43,423 nucleotides of DNA from Verrucomicrobiales bacterium (GTDB lineage: Bacteria; Verrucomicrobiota; Verrucomicrobiia; Verrucomicrobiales; DEV007). This document shows, piece after piece, positions 26,284 through 34,670 of the stretch. Below the pieces are notes generated by a model. The model made no database searches, was not told the DNA's origin, and saw only the letters and a program-made list of their open reading frames with translations. How positions within the stretch are numbered: position 1 is the first letter of the stretch; every line of letters starts with the position of its first letter. The position numbers and the translations under genes are program-made. The DNA is taken from positions 1-43,423 of the forward strand of contig JARGPH010000043.1 in NCBI GenBank assembly GCA_029213065.1, written 5' to 3'.

Positions 26284-27222
26284 GTGCAACGAACCGGACA
26301 GGCCGAGCTCGTTGCAGCCGCTGACGAAGACCCGCAACTCCTCGCGCAGTATTCCGAAAAGTTCCCCGGGAAGACCTACCAATCCTACGAGGAGCTCCTC
26401 GCGAACGAAGCGCTCGACGCGGTCTACATTTTCGCGAGCAACCAACTCAGCGAAGACCTCACCGTCGCCGCCTCTGAGAAGGGCCTGCACTGCCTCGTCG
26501 AAAAGCCCATGGCCGCGACGCTTGCCGGAGCGACCCGGATGAAAGCTGCCGCCGACAAGACAGGTGTCAGGCTCATGATCAACTGGCCTTTCGCGTGGTG
26601 GCCGCAACTCCGACACGGCATCGCAATGGCGCAGGCCGGAGAGCTCGGGCAACTCTGGCAGGTGAAATACCGCGCCGCCCATCAGGGCCCCGTCGAACTG
26701 GGTTGTTCACCGCAGTTCTGTGAATGGCTCTACGACGCCGAACTCAACGGAGCCGGAGCTCTTATGGACTACTGCTGCTACGGAGCGGTCCTTGCTGATG
26801 TTTTGCTAGGACGCCCCAACCGCGTTGACGGCATCAAAATCAACACAGGACTCAAGCCCGACCTTGAACTGGAGGACAATGCGATCCTCGTCCTCAGCTA
26901 CGATCATGCCCTCGCGACGACCGAAGCGAGCTGGACACAGATTGATAAACTCACTTCCTACAGCACGACTCTCTACGGCAGCGCCGGAACCTTGCTCATC
27001 GCTCCTGATCACGGCGGCACGATCCAGCTCGCCAACGCAGAGCATGCCGACGGCATTCAGCTCGAGATTCCCGAGCAGCCCGCTCACCTCGAAAACGCGA
27101 GCACCCATTTCCTCGCCGCGATCAACGATCCCCACCTCACGATCCACCCCCTCTGCGACGCCGAACACGGCTACGGATCCCAGTGGATTCTGGAGGAGGG
27201 AATCCGCTCCGCGCAAACCTGA
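26284..27222 (+). CDS. Gfo/Idh/MocA-family oxidoreductase, N-terminus missing or out of frame
   Basis: The supported part begins at a GTG (26284) with QRTGQAELVAAADED, which corresponds to the second strand of the Rossmann fold; the usual first strand with G-x-G-x-x-G is absent. The rest is normal: LHCLVEKPMAATLAGA with the catalytic E-K-P, GELGQLWQVKYR, LNGAGALMDYCCYGAVLADVLLG and the C-terminal beta-sheet domain to 312 residues. The frame stays open upstream through the GC-rich junction but reads as Arg/Pro/Gly-rich sequence. It may be a decayed gene, a gene with an indel in the nine-C run, or one with an atypical start. Without the dinucleotide loop it should not bind NAD normally. Confidence 0.7.
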   Translation: MQRTGQAELVAAADEDPQLLAQYSEKFPGKTYQSYEELLANEALDAVYIFASNQLSEDLTVAASEKGLHCLVEKPMAATLAGATRMKAAADKTGVRLMINWPFAWWPQLRHGIAMAQAGELGQLWQVKYRAAHQGPVELGCSPQFCEWLYDAELNGAGALMDYCCYGAVLADVLLGRPNRVDGIKINTGLKPDLELEDNAILVLSYDHALATTEASWTQIDKLTSYSTTLYGSAGTLLIAPDHGGTIQLANAEHADGIQLEIPEQPAHLENASTHFLAAINDPHLTIHPLCDAEHGYGSQWILEEGIRSAQT

Positions 27223-27322
27223 GTCCGCGGGACTCGGCTACAGCGCTCCCGCGTATCCTTGTAGGCGATGGCCTCGACTTCGCTCTCTGACTGCCCGGAC
27301 ACCCATAACAACCTTCCAACCT

Positions 27323-28147
27323 TCAATCCGCGTTCAACAACTCCAGCAATTCGTTCCGGATCTCGGGGACCATTCCGTTGTGTCCGGCACCGGGGACGGG
27401 GTGAACTTTGATGCGTGCTCCCGACTCGTCCATCTCGGCGAGCGCTTCGCTCATCGCGATTGGAATGAGCGTATCCCGATCACCATGGAAGATCGTGATA
27501 CGCACCGTCGCCTCTCGATCGAGCAACTCGTTAACCGAACGCTCGTTGTCGTAATGGTGACTGAGCAAGGCTGCGAGGAATCCTCCGAACTGCTTTTTCG
27601 CCATCGCTTTCATCGTCGTGAAAGGCGAGATCGCAATGACCTCACGCATGCCATAGCGATTCGCGGTATCGAGGGCCACCGCCGACCCCAGAGAATGCCC
27701 GAAGGCACTTGATCGACTCGCAATCGCCTCCTCCGAAATTCCCCACTGCTCAGCGAGCACAGCAAACGCTCCATCAACCGATTCGCGAATTCGTTCAGGA
27801 TTCGCGCGCCCCGCATTGATCCCATACCCCGGATAGTCAAAGAGCACATAGGCATGATTCTTTTCCGGATCGACCGCGCGAAGCAATTCAACCCAGTTCA
27901 GGGCAACGGAAGCATTGCCGTTGAAGAACCACCACACTTTATCGGGCGGACCGGACCGCGCCCGCTTCATCACATAGACGAACTGCTTTCGACCGCTCGA
28001 AAGATAGGAATACCGCTCCACTTTTTCGAATGCCTCCGCCTTCGAATAGTAGCGCTGCGGATGATAAATGAGCTGCCCCTGAAAAATATAAATTGTCAGC
28101 ACCGCGAGCAACACAATCACGAGGACGACAATGAGAAACACTTTCAT
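27323..28147 (-). CDS. Membrane-anchored alpha/beta hydrolase
   Basis: 274 residues. One N-terminal membrane helix (MKVFLIVVLVIVLLAVLTIYIF) anchors it. FFNGNAS is the oxyanion region, FDYPGYGINAG the lid-proximal strand, SSAFGHSLGSAVALD holds nucleophile S152, HGDRDTLIP the acid and GAGHNGM the His of the triad. It resembles the BEM46/FrsA-like serine hydrolases; substrate unknown. It lies 3 nt after the methyltransferase stop and is the last gene of a minus-strand trio with 28151-28795 and 28788-29825. Confidence 0.87.
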   Translation of the reverse strand: MKVFLIVVLVIVLLAVLTIYIFQGQLIYHPQRYYSKAEAFEKVERYSYLSSGRKQFVYVMKRARSGPPDKVWWFFNGNASVALNWVELLRAVDPEKNHAYVLFDYPGYGINAGRANPERIRESVDGAFAVLAEQWGISEEAIASRSSAFGHSLGSAVALDTANRYGMREVIAISPFTTMKAMAKKQFGGFLAALLSHHYDNERSVNELLDREATVRITIFHGDRDTLIPIAMSEALAEMDESGARIKVHPVPGAGHNGMVPEIRNELLELLNAD

Positions 28148-28150
28148 GCC

Positions 28151-28795
28151 TCAATCTTTACGACGAAAAACCGCGACGTGCCGGTCGACCGATTTGCCCG
28201 GTGTCATGAGCTCACGGGTCTCCTCATTGAACTCGGTTTTGATCAACTCCCCTCCGAGACGTTGAATCGCTTTGAGTGCGAGGGCGTGCTCTTTGTCGAA
28301 GTAACTCGTGATAATGAGACGGCCATCATCGCCCACTTTACCCAGGGCCTGATCGAAAATCTCCTCCCAGGTCTTGTCGGCATTCCAGTAGTTTTGATGC
28401 CGCAAAAAGACGAGGTCGAAATCATCCCCCATCTCCCCGTGAGCATCGAGTTTACTGGCGTCACCGGTCAGAAAATCGAATTCCTTTTCAACACCGGTTT
28501 CCTCGAGAATCTTACGCCCGCCGAAACGGCGTTGCGCATCCGCGATCTCCCGAGCGCGCATGTCCATTCCGGTGAGCTTGATCTTTTTCTCACCGCCGCC
28601 TTTGAGCTCGGCCACAAAATCGGTCAGAGCCTCGGCCTCGTTACAGGCCCCGCAGGCGAGATCGAGAATGCGGGCCTCGTCACGATTCTGAAGTCGACGG
28701 CGCACCGCATCGGCATCGCCCTTCGTCACCGAATGCAACATTCGGCGAAGACGGGCCATGTCCTCGTCCAGCTCCTCTTTGATTTGCTTACTCAC
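28151..28795 (-). CDS. Class I SAM-dependent methyltransferase
   Basis: ARILDLACGACNEAEAL is SAM motif I, followed by LTGMDMRAREI and DFDLVFLRHQNYW (motif IV region) and LIITSYF. The start is uncertain: GTG 28795 (VSKQIKEELDEDM) overlaps the upstream stop by 8 nt, which suggests translational coupling; ATG 28759 has GAGG-like sequence before it; ATG 28837 lies inside the upstream gene. The frame opens as far as 29068, but that part reads as a shadow of the DUF3500 gene. Substrate unknown; it belongs to the operon with DUF3500 and the hydrolase. Confidence 0.82.
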   Translation of the reverse strand: MSKQIKEELDEDMARLRRMLHSVTKGDADAVRRRLQNRDEARILDLACGACNEAEALTDFVAELKGGGEKKIKLTGMDMRAREIADAQRRFGGRKILEETGVEKEFDFLTGDASKLDAHGEMGDDFDLVFLRHQNYWNADKTWEEIFDQALGKVGDDGRLIITSYFDKEHALALKAIQRLGGELIKTEFNEETRELMTPGKSVDRHVAVFRRKD

Positions 28796-29825
28796 CCTTT
28801 TTTTGATGGTGCTCTTTGTAATGCTCCGCAAGAACATTCCGTCCGAAATCACCGTCGAAGTCGCGCCACGCCGCGTGGACGTGGTTCGCGTTGTTCTGAG
28901 TGTTCGCATACTCAAGAATGAAAGTCGGCCCCTGAACGCGATAGTAATGAGGCTCGCCCATTTTAATGCCACCGGCCCAGCCGAAGACGATATTTTCCAT
29001 CCCCGCCGCTTTGATTTTTGCGAGATCCTGATCCGCGACATCAGGACGAAGTCGGTGCACATAAACATCGATGAGCTGATCGAGAAGCTTCACCTGCGCT
29101 TCATTCAACTCGCCGTAGCCGATTCCCCCGTCACCGAGCGACTCGACCTTCGATTTCCCCTCCGTGAGAATTTCCCGGGGAGCCTCATCCATCACCATCG
29201 CTTTTTTTCGCTGGTCCTCATCGAGTGCGGTGACGAGAGCTCGGGCGACATCCTCTTCGTCAGCGAGAACGCGAAGCCCTTTGCGCTGCCCCTCGGGCAC
29301 TTTGCCCGGATTTGATGCGAAAAAGATCGGCGTTCCGGAAACAACCTTGCCATCGACGATTGTGAAATTGATCGAGAGGTGATGACCTTCCACTCCCCAG
29401 CCCCAGGAATCAGACCCGGGCTCGCCGTAGATGGAAACATAATACATCAGGGTATCCCGCTTTGGTGCTTGCTCCATTTCCCAGAGAACCTGTTCGAGGC
29501 TCATGATCTGGAGAGCGGTCGAAAATCCGTGATGGCTCAAGCCGGAACTGAGGAGAGCGTAGGCAAGATGACGCTGGTCGCCCCGCATTTCTTTGAGTGG
29601 CAGCCCCTCCCTCACACCTTCGCCTTCGAAAGGACGCGGAATGAAATACCAGTCCTCCCGCTCAGGCCCGTCCAGTTTGTAGGTCGCCTTCGCTTTCTGC
29701 TCGTCATCAAGATTCTGGAGAAAGCTCTTTGCCGCAGTTGCCATATCCCCGGCAGCATCGTGCGCGGAGGAGGGAGAGACCGACAAAGCCAGTAAGGCGG
29801 ACACTAAAATGAAAAGTTGCTTCAT
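28788..29825 (-). CDS. Secreted DUF3500 protein
   Basis: Start set at ATG 29825 (MKQLFILVSALLALSVSPSSA, signal peptide); 345 residues. LDDEQKAKATYKLDGPEREDWYFIPRPFEGEG and GWGVEGHHLSINFTIVDG, TPIFFASNPG, VRVQ-like HYYRVQGPTFILEYANTQNNANHVHAAWRDFDGDFG are typical of DUF3500 proteins, which end in a W-R-D-F-x-x-D-F-G block. Function unestablished; they are secreted and usually accompany heme- or copper-rich clusters, not seen here. First gene of a three-gene minus-strand unit. Confidence 0.85.
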   Translation of the reverse strand: MKQLFILVSALLALSVSPSSAHDAAGDMATAAKSFLQNLDDEQKAKATYKLDGPEREDWYFIPRPFEGEGVREGLPLKEMRGDQRHLAYALLSSGLSHHGFSTALQIMSLEQVLWEMEQAPKRDTLMYYVSIYGEPGSDSWGWGVEGHHLSINFTIVDGKVVSGTPIFFASNPGKVPEGQRKGLRVLADEEDVARALVTALDEDQRKKAMVMDEAPREILTEGKSKVESLGDGGIGYGELNEAQVKLLDQLIDVYVHRLRPDVADQDLAKIKAAGMENIVFGWAGGIKMGEPHYYRVQGPTFILEYANTQNNANHVHAAWRDFDGDFGRNVLAEHYKEHHQKKGE

Positions 29826-29944
29826 AAGCGCGTAGTTAGCCAATGAATCCCCCCGAGGGCAAGAGCGGAATCAGGGTGAGTTGGCATTGCGATAGATCGA
29901 TTCGAACAAGGCCTCTACGCTCTATAGCGACTTCGTTCTACCGG

Positions 29945-30149
29945 GATGCTGAAAGCATCAACCTCAACAGGCCCGGATTTCAATCCGGGTTTCTCAGATG
30001 TAGGGGTAGAAGCGCCCTGAAAGGACGCGCGAAAACGCCTGACCGTTAATACCCCCTCCCTCGAGCCCCCCTTCAGGGCGCTATCACTGTATATTGTCTT
30101 TCACCCCGGATTGAAATCTGGGGCTTCTAACGTTGATGCCTTCAGCATC
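29945..30149. repeat. Imperfect inverted repeat made of three mini-hairpin modules
   Basis: Left side: GATGCTGAAAGCATC (29945-29959), CCCGGATTTCAATCCGGG (29972-29989) and GCGCCCTGAAAGGACGC (30012-30028). Right side in reverse order: CCCCCTTCAGGGCGC (30067-30081), CCCCGGATTGAAATCTGGGG (30104-30123), GATGCCTTCAGCATC (30135-30149). Each small hairpin closes on a loop with the core TGAAA (TTTCA on the other strand). No gene was seen in this 29826-30262 interval. It looks like a REP/BIME-type dispersed element; no second copy is in the window. Confidence 0.72.
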
Positions 30150-30262
30150 TTTTCAAAAACGAGGCGATGTCAGGGACCGGGGAAGAAACATGATTCGATC
30201 CGCTTTGTAACCCTTTTCGGATCATCTTCGTCTTTAAAAGAGGGCGAAGAGTTTTGCCGATA

Positions 30263-30862
30263 ATGTTTTATTACGATACAAACCGGACAAGCTATCAGGT
30301 GGATACCGCGATTCCAGAGTCCGAATGGGTCAAACGCGCCAAAAACGGCGACGAAGATGCCTTCGTGCACCTCGCAAAACAATACCACACCAAAATCTGG
30401 AACACCGCCTCCCGCTACGCCCGCTCGAGGCCTGAGCTCGAGGACCTCACTCAGGATCTGCTTTTAAAAATTTGGAAGGGCCTCCCCACCTACCGCGCCA
30501 AGGCCCCTTTCGAGCACTGGGTCATGACTCTGACGGTGCGCGGTTGCTATGATTTTCTAAGAAAGAACCGCAAACGCCGCGAATCCGAACAACTCCTCGA
30601 TCCGACCGCTCATTTTCAAGCGGTCGACGCCTCAACGGCTCAAATCCATGCTCAGGCCGAGGCCTCGGAAATCGTGGCCCTGCTTCTCGATCAACTCGAA
30701 GCCAAAGACCGCACCATCATCACCTTGCTCGACCTCGAGGAAAGAAGCATCCGTGAAGCAGCGGAACTCACCGGCTGGAGCGAATCAAACGTCAAAGTCC
30801 GGGCGCATCGCGCACGGAAAAAACTGAAACTCATCTACGAAGAACTCAAACCTGAATTATGA
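30263..30862 (+). CDS. ECF-type RNA polymerase sigma factor, first gene of an envelope-type operon
   Basis: Start set at ATG 30263 (MFYYDTNRTSY); a TTG at 30254 is in frame. 199 residues. AKNGDEDAFVHLAKQYHTKIWNTA with LEDLTQDLLLKIWKGLPTYRAKAPFEHWVMTLTVRGCYDFLRKNRKRR is region 2, and LEAKDRTIITLLDLEERSIREAAELTGWSESNVKVRAHRARKKL is region 4. Its stop overlaps the start of the next small membrane protein (ATGA), and a CpxP/Spy-like protein follows, the layout of an ECF sigma with membrane anti-sigma and periplasmic sensor. Confidence 0.9.
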   Translation: MFYYDTNRTSYQVDTAIPESEWVKRAKNGDEDAFVHLAKQYHTKIWNTASRYARSRPELEDLTQDLLLKIWKGLPTYRAKAPFEHWVMTLTVRGCYDFLRKNRKRRESEQLLDPTAHFQAVDASTAQIHAQAEASEIVALLLDQLEAKDRTIITLLDLEERSIREAAELTGWSESNVKVRAHRARKKLKLIYEELKPEL

Positions 30863-31149
30863 GCGAGATCACCGATCCACTTTCCGATCTTTTTAAAAGA
30901 GCAAAGGAAACCCTGCCTTTTGGAGAAGCGAATGATTTCGGGCTGGAGACGCGCCTTCGCGCCTCGTTGTCCGATCAGGAATCCATCTTCGACTGGGTAT
31001 ACATTTTCTCGCTGCGCTTTTCAGCCACCTCCATACCGGCTCTCATTACAGTCGCGGTTTTCTACGCCTGGCAGCAGCAGTGGGCGTTTCCGGAAGGGGC
31101 CAGCGATCTCGTCTTTCACTGGGCTGAATTTCTCCCTCTTGGCATTTAA
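30859..31149 (+). CDS. Small single-pass membrane protein, possible anti-sigma factor
   Basis: 96 residues, start ATG overlapping the sigma stop by 4 nt. An N-terminal hydrophilic half (MSEITDPLSDLFKRAKETL...RASLSDQESIFDW) precedes one membrane helix (about 56-70, TSIPALITVAVFYAW) and a short tail. No zinc motif (HxxxCxxC) is present. Position and coupling suggest an anti-sigma factor; no family was recognised. Confidence 0.7.
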   Translation: MSEITDPLSDLFKRAKETLPFGEANDFGLETRLRASLSDQESIFDWVYIFSLRFSATSIPALITVAVFYAWQQQWAFPEGASDLVFHWAEFLPLGI

Positions 31150-31169
31150 ATCACCGTCTCTTTTTCCGA

Positions 31170-31571
31170 ATGGGTAAGAAAACAAAATTTAAAGCAGGCT
31201 GCGGCGTCGCTGCCGTTTTCGGGGCGGGATTCCTCTGCGGTGCCATCGCCCTCTTCATCATCATCGTCAAAATCATCCCGCTCAGCGAAGGCTGGAAGGA
31301 CGAAGAATCGAAGGAGTTCGTGATCAACCACCTCGCCAATCGATTGAACCTGACGGAAAAGCAGGTTGAGGACGTCACCCCCATCGTTCGCCGCGTTCTC
31401 GACGAACGCTATGCCCATCGCAAAGTCTACATCGAGGCCGACATTGAACTCACGAGGCTTGCTTTTGAAGAGATGAAACCGCTCCTCGACGATGAGCAGC
31501 AGACGCGCGCTGAAAAGATGTTTGCGGAATGGAAAAAGGGGAAGAAGCGCTTTCTTCTCCCCCTTGAATAA
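31170..31571 (+). CDS. Membrane-anchored CpxP/Spy-like periplasmic protein
   Basis: 133 residues. A membrane helix at about 9-33 (GCGVAAVFGAGFLCGAIALFIIIV) is followed by a helical periplasmic part: NRLNLTEKQVEDVTPIVRRVLDERY and EMKPLLDDEQQTRAEKMFAEWKK, the L-T-x-x-Q and L-x-x-E-Q hairpin pattern of Spy/CpxP/ZraP-like and heavy-metal resistance (CnrX-type) proteins. The third gene of the sigma operon; as in CnrYXH it could be the sensor, but metal ligands are not obvious. Confidence 0.72.
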   Translation: MGKKTKFKAGCGVAAVFGAGFLCGAIALFIIIVKIIPLSEGWKDEESKEFVINHLANRLNLTEKQVEDVTPIVRRVLDERYAHRKVYIEADIELTRLAFEEMKPLLDDEQQTRAEKMFAEWKKGKKRFLLPLE

Positions 31572-31588
31572 GATTCAGCGTATAGCCT

Positions 31589-32065
31589 TTACTCCGCACC
31601 GGCAGCTTTCGGCTTGTTGAGAACGTCGTCTTTGGTGGAGGCAACGACAGCCATGATCTCTCCGATCAATTTGTCGTCAACTTTGAGCTCCTTCAGAGAC
31701 GCCGCAAGGTGCCCGGCGATGGCGCCGAAATGCTCCTCGGTAAGATCGAGATCGCGGTGAGCACGACGCATATCGCGGCCTTCCCACGCGACCGGGCCTC
31801 CGAGGGCCGCGCCGATAAACTCCTTCTGCTTCCGAATCTGTGCGTTCATATTGATATCTTCGAAAAGATAATTCACACGGTCGTCAGCGAGAACCTTTGT
31901 GTAGAAAAGATCAACCGTTGCATCAATCGCCGCCTGTCCACCGACACGCGCAAAAATGCTTTCAGGGTCTGCCTTTTTCACTTCCTCCGCAGAGGCAGCA
32001 AGAGGATTAAGAAGAGCAGCAAAAGAAGCTGTCAGGAGAGTCACGGCAAGAATAGTTTTGAACAT
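31589..32065 (-). CDS. Exported group 1 truncated haemoglobin
   Basis: 158 residues with signal peptide MFKTILAVTLLTASFAALLNPLAASA. IFARVGGQAAIDATVDLFYTKVLADDRVNYLFED is the start of the 2-on-2 globin fold, KQKEFIGAALGGP the central helix, and MRRAHRDLDLTEEHF carries the proximal heme His. Truncated globins bind O2, NO or act in NO/H2S chemistry. Export to the periplasm is not the usual location and suggests NO detoxification or heme delivery at the envelope. Convergent with the CpxP-like gene; a cytochrome c gene lies upstream on the same strand. Confidence 0.9.
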   Translation of the reverse strand: MFKTILAVTLLTASFAALLNPLAASAEEVKKADPESIFARVGGQAAIDATVDLFYTKVLADDRVNYLFEDINMNAQIRKQKEFIGAALGGPVAWEGRDMRRAHRDLDLTEEHFGAIAGHLAASLKELKVDDKLIGEIMAVVASTKDDVLNKPKAAGAE

Positions 32066-32196
32066 AACAATTGGATATAGGATTGAATTTTAAGATGTAA
32101 TTTAAATACACCTTTAAGTCAACCGCGCTATTCCGGAATCCGAGATCCACCACCGGCACAGTCACCTGCCTCTACCCGGGCTTTATTTCCGGGCAC

Positions 32197-32224
32197 AAAA
32201 AAAGCGGGGGCAAAAGCCTCCCGC
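32197..32224 (-). terminator. Rho-independent terminator of the cytochrome c gene
   Basis: On the minus strand GCGGGAGGC-TTTT-GCCCCCGC is followed by seven T's (the A-run at 32197-32203). It lies about 70 nt after the cytochrome c stop. A second hairpin GGAAGCG/CGCTTCC (32231-32247) sits between. Confidence 0.8.
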
Positions 32225-32295
32225 CATGTAGGAAGCGCGACGCTTCCCTTTGACTTTCTGTGCAACGACAGGTTTGAAACCCGCGCTACCTGCAA

Positions 32296-33003
32296 TCACT
32301 TATGAGCGTCGACGATTGCCTGCAATTCGCCTCGCTTCACGCCCGCAGGGGCATTCACCTCAGCAAACTTGGCACGAGCTGCCGCAGCCTGCTCGGCAGT
32401 AACGGCGGGAGCACTGTTGCCCCAGCTGTTTCGAACATAAGTCAAAACCGCAGCCAGTTTCTCATCATCGAGTCCCGCACCGAGAGGGGCCATCATCCCC
32501 ATGTAATCCATGTTCTCTTTCGCGATGCCCTTAAGAACCACGAGAAGCGGGATATCAGGGTCGCCGAGAAGCGTTTCAGAACCGTGAAAACTCGGAGCCA
32601 TGAGAGCCGGGCCGGCTTTGAGACCGGCACCATCGGGACCGTGACAGGCCGCGCACATTGCGTAGGAAGCCTGTCCCATTGCCATCACTGCTGGATCAAT
32701 CGCAGCCGCTTTCGCCTCAGGTGCAGCGGCAGGAGCCTCCGCAGCAGCTTCTTTCGCAGCAGGAGCTGCGGCATCCGTTTTGGCAACCTCAGCAGGAGCG
32801 GCCGCCTCAGCAGCAGGAGCAGCAACCGGAGCGGCGGCAGCAACCACTTCTTCCGGCTTAACCGGCTCCTCGCGGACACCTTTTACAAAAGCAGCCCCTA
32901 CGATTCCCAACATGACAATCAATGCCAGTGGAACCAGGACAAGAAATACGTTTCCGAGGATGGAAACAAAGGGACTGTTCGATTCGTGTGATTCGTCGCT
33001 CAT
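32296..33003 (-). CDS. Membrane-anchored c-type cytochrome with Ala/Glu-rich linker
   Basis: Start ATG 33003 (MSDESHESNSP); 235 residues, the frame is open to 33039. One membrane helix (ILGNVFLVLVPLALIVMLG), then an Ala/Pro/Glu linker of about 60 residues, then a cytochrome c domain with C-A-A-C-H heme site, PDGAGLKAGPALMAPSF and M-x-x-M-A-P-L-G as axial Met region (YMGMMAPLG). Such cytochromes shuttle electrons to terminal oxidases in the periplasm. A C-terminal extension of about 40 residues has no known domain. Single-gene unit with its own terminator. Confidence 0.88.
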   Translation of the reverse strand: MSDESHESNSPFVSILGNVFLVLVPLALIVMLGIVGAAFVKGVREEPVKPEEVVAAAAPVAAPAAEAAAPAEVAKTDAAAPAAKEAAAEAPAAAPEAKAAAIDPAVMAMGQASYAMCAACHGPDGAGLKAGPALMAPSFHGSETLLGDPDIPLLVVLKGIAKENMDYMGMMAPLGAGLDDEKLAAVLTYVRNSWGNSAPAVTAEQAAAARAKFAEVNAPAGVKRGELQAIVDAHK

Positions 33004-33106
33004 AGCTGGGGAAAAAAGCCTTTTTTCGGCGGAAGTCAACGCGAATAGCGTATCCGTCCTCGTCTATTCATACGCAGGATTCAGTCAGAAGGGTTCAAAA
33101 ATCCCC

Positions 33107-33119
33107 TCCTGCGGCAGGA
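33107..33119 (-). terminator. Weak hairpin downstream of the third sulfatase
   Basis: On the minus strand TCCTG-CCG-CAGGA, 10 bp after the stop region, followed within 5 nt by a short T-run (A's at 33097-33101). Short stem, so a weak candidate. Confidence 0.35.
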
Positions 33120-33128
33120 TGCCCCGAT

Positions 33129-34670
33129 TCAAGGGAGAGAAGGACGCGCCTCAACTCCTTCAGAATCGTGCGGATACTGAGCTTCGTGCGCTTCGAGCGA
33201 GGCTATCAATCCCTTCATCATTCGGGTCAGCTCAGCGGGATGAGATTCCGCGAGATTCTTCGACTCGTAGGGATCGTCAGCGAGATTGAAAAGCTGATAG
33301 TGGCCGCCTTCAAACTGAATGAATCCACCGGTCGTGGGAATTTCGGGGAGGGTGTGATAAATCACCTTCCAGTCACCATCTCTCCACGTCGTGAAGTAAT
33401 TGCTGCGATGAACTCCGTGGGGATAGTGCATTAAAAACTGTTCATCGCGCGAATCGTCCGCCTCGCCGGTGATAAGAGTCTGCAGCAACTCACCATCGAC
33501 GGGATGGCCTTCGGGAGCCTTCGCTCCCGCCACCTGCAGAACCGTCGGAAAAAGATCTGTCACATTGGCGACCTGGTCCTGAATCGTCCCCTTCGGAATC
33601 ACCATTTGCCGCTGCAGCGGATTTTCAGGATCGGGCTTTGCCCAGGCCGCGATGAACGGCAACCGCATTCCACCTTCATAATGCGCTCCCTTTTTACCGC
33701 GAAGCGGAGCCGCGCAGGCAACTTCGTGCTGATCACCGAGAGGCGCATCGCTGCCGTTGTCACCGAGAAAGAAAATCAGGGTGTTTTCCGCGATTCCAAG
33801 ATCCTCGAAATGATCGAGCATGTCTCCGAGCGATTTGTCCATCCCCTCGACCAGCGTTGCAAAAGCCTGTGCATTTACCGGCTTCCCCGAATCCTTGTAA
33901 TGCTCTGCAAAACGCGGATCGGATTCAAAAGGGGCGTGCACCGCATAGTGAGAGAAATAGAGATAGAACGGTTCCTCAGCCTTCACTGTTTCCGAAACCC
34001 GCTTTTTCGCCTCCAGCGTCAGCGCTTCGGTGAGAAAGGTCTCTGTGCTGTGATAGGCGTCGAGGTGCGGCACCGAATGATGAGACCGTTTTGTGAGCGC
34101 CCCGTAACCCTTTTCCCCGTAGTAACTCCCCGGGGCACCGAACGAGGCACCGGCGACGTTGACGTCAAAGCCCAGATTCAACGGCTCCTCCCCTTCGTGG
34201 TCATTCGGCCCGAAGTGCCCCTTCCCCACATGAATCGTACGATACCCAGCTCCTTTGAGAATACCCGGGAGGGTAATGTCCCCTTTTCCGAGCCCCGCCC
34301 AGTCCCAGTCTGCGGGCCCGTTGTCACCGGCATTGTCCTTCCGTGGATTGATCCAGTTCGTTGCATGATGTCGCGCAGCGTTCTGACCGGTCATAATCGA
34401 GATGCGAGTCGGAGAACAGACGCTCATGGCATAGAACTGATTGAAACGGATCCCCTGCGCCGCGAGTCGCTCCATTGAGGGCGTTCGATAGAAATGATTC
34501 AGGGGGTGCTTCTGAGGATTCCCATTGTCATCGGTGAGGAAAGGGACCGACGTATCCATCACCCCCATATCATCAACGAGAAATACAACGATGTTCGGTT
34601 TCTCCGCACCGTTGAGGCCGGTAAAAAGTGACAGCGTCACGGCGATCAGCAGAGGCAAAAATTTCTTCAT
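33129..34670 (-). CDS. Secreted arylsulfatase A-like sulfatase
   Basis: 513 residues with signal peptide MKKFLPLLIAVTLSLFTGLNG. NIVVFLVDDMGVMD (metal-binding Asp pair), YAMSVC85-S-P-T-R with the formylglycine Cys, HVGKGHFGP, FFLGDNGSDAP and GKKGAHYEGGMRLPFIAAW follow the AslA/arylsulfatase pattern. It differs from the two HEAT-sulfatases in this window: no HEAT tail, and a C-terminal NLADDPYESKNLAESHPAELTRM typical of family members acting on carbohydrate sulfates. Monocistronic, divergent from the redoxin gene. Confidence 0.93.
   Translation of the reverse strand: MKKFLPLLIAVTLSLFTGLNGAEKPNIVVFLVDDMGVMDTSVPFLTDDNGNPQKHPLNHFYRTPSMERLAAQGIRFNQFYAMSVCSPTRISIMTGQNAARHHATNWINPRKDNAGDNGPADWDWAGLGKGDITLPGILKGAGYRTIHVGKGHFGPNDHEGEEPLNLGFDVNVAGASFGAPGSYYGEKGYGALTKRSHHSVPHLDAYHSTETFLTEALTLEAKKRVSETVKAEEPFYLYFSHYAVHAPFESDPRFAEHYKDSGKPVNAQAFATLVEGMDKSLGDMLDHFEDLGIAENTLIFFLGDNGSDAPLGDQHEVACAAPLRGKKGAHYEGGMRLPFIAAWAKPDPENPLQRQMVIPKGTIQDQVANVTDLFPTVLQVAGAKAPEGHPVDGELLQTLITGEADDSRDEQFLMHYPHGVHRSNYFTTWRDGDWKVIYHTLPEIPTTGGFIQFEGGHYQLFNLADDPYESKNLAESHPAELTRMMKGLIASLEAHEAQYPHDSEGVEARPSLP

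Noticed and set aside
27854-28921. 355-codon open frame on the plus strand across the hydrolase, methyltransferase and DUF3500 genes
   Set aside because: Shadow of three real minus-strand genes; no recognisable domain.
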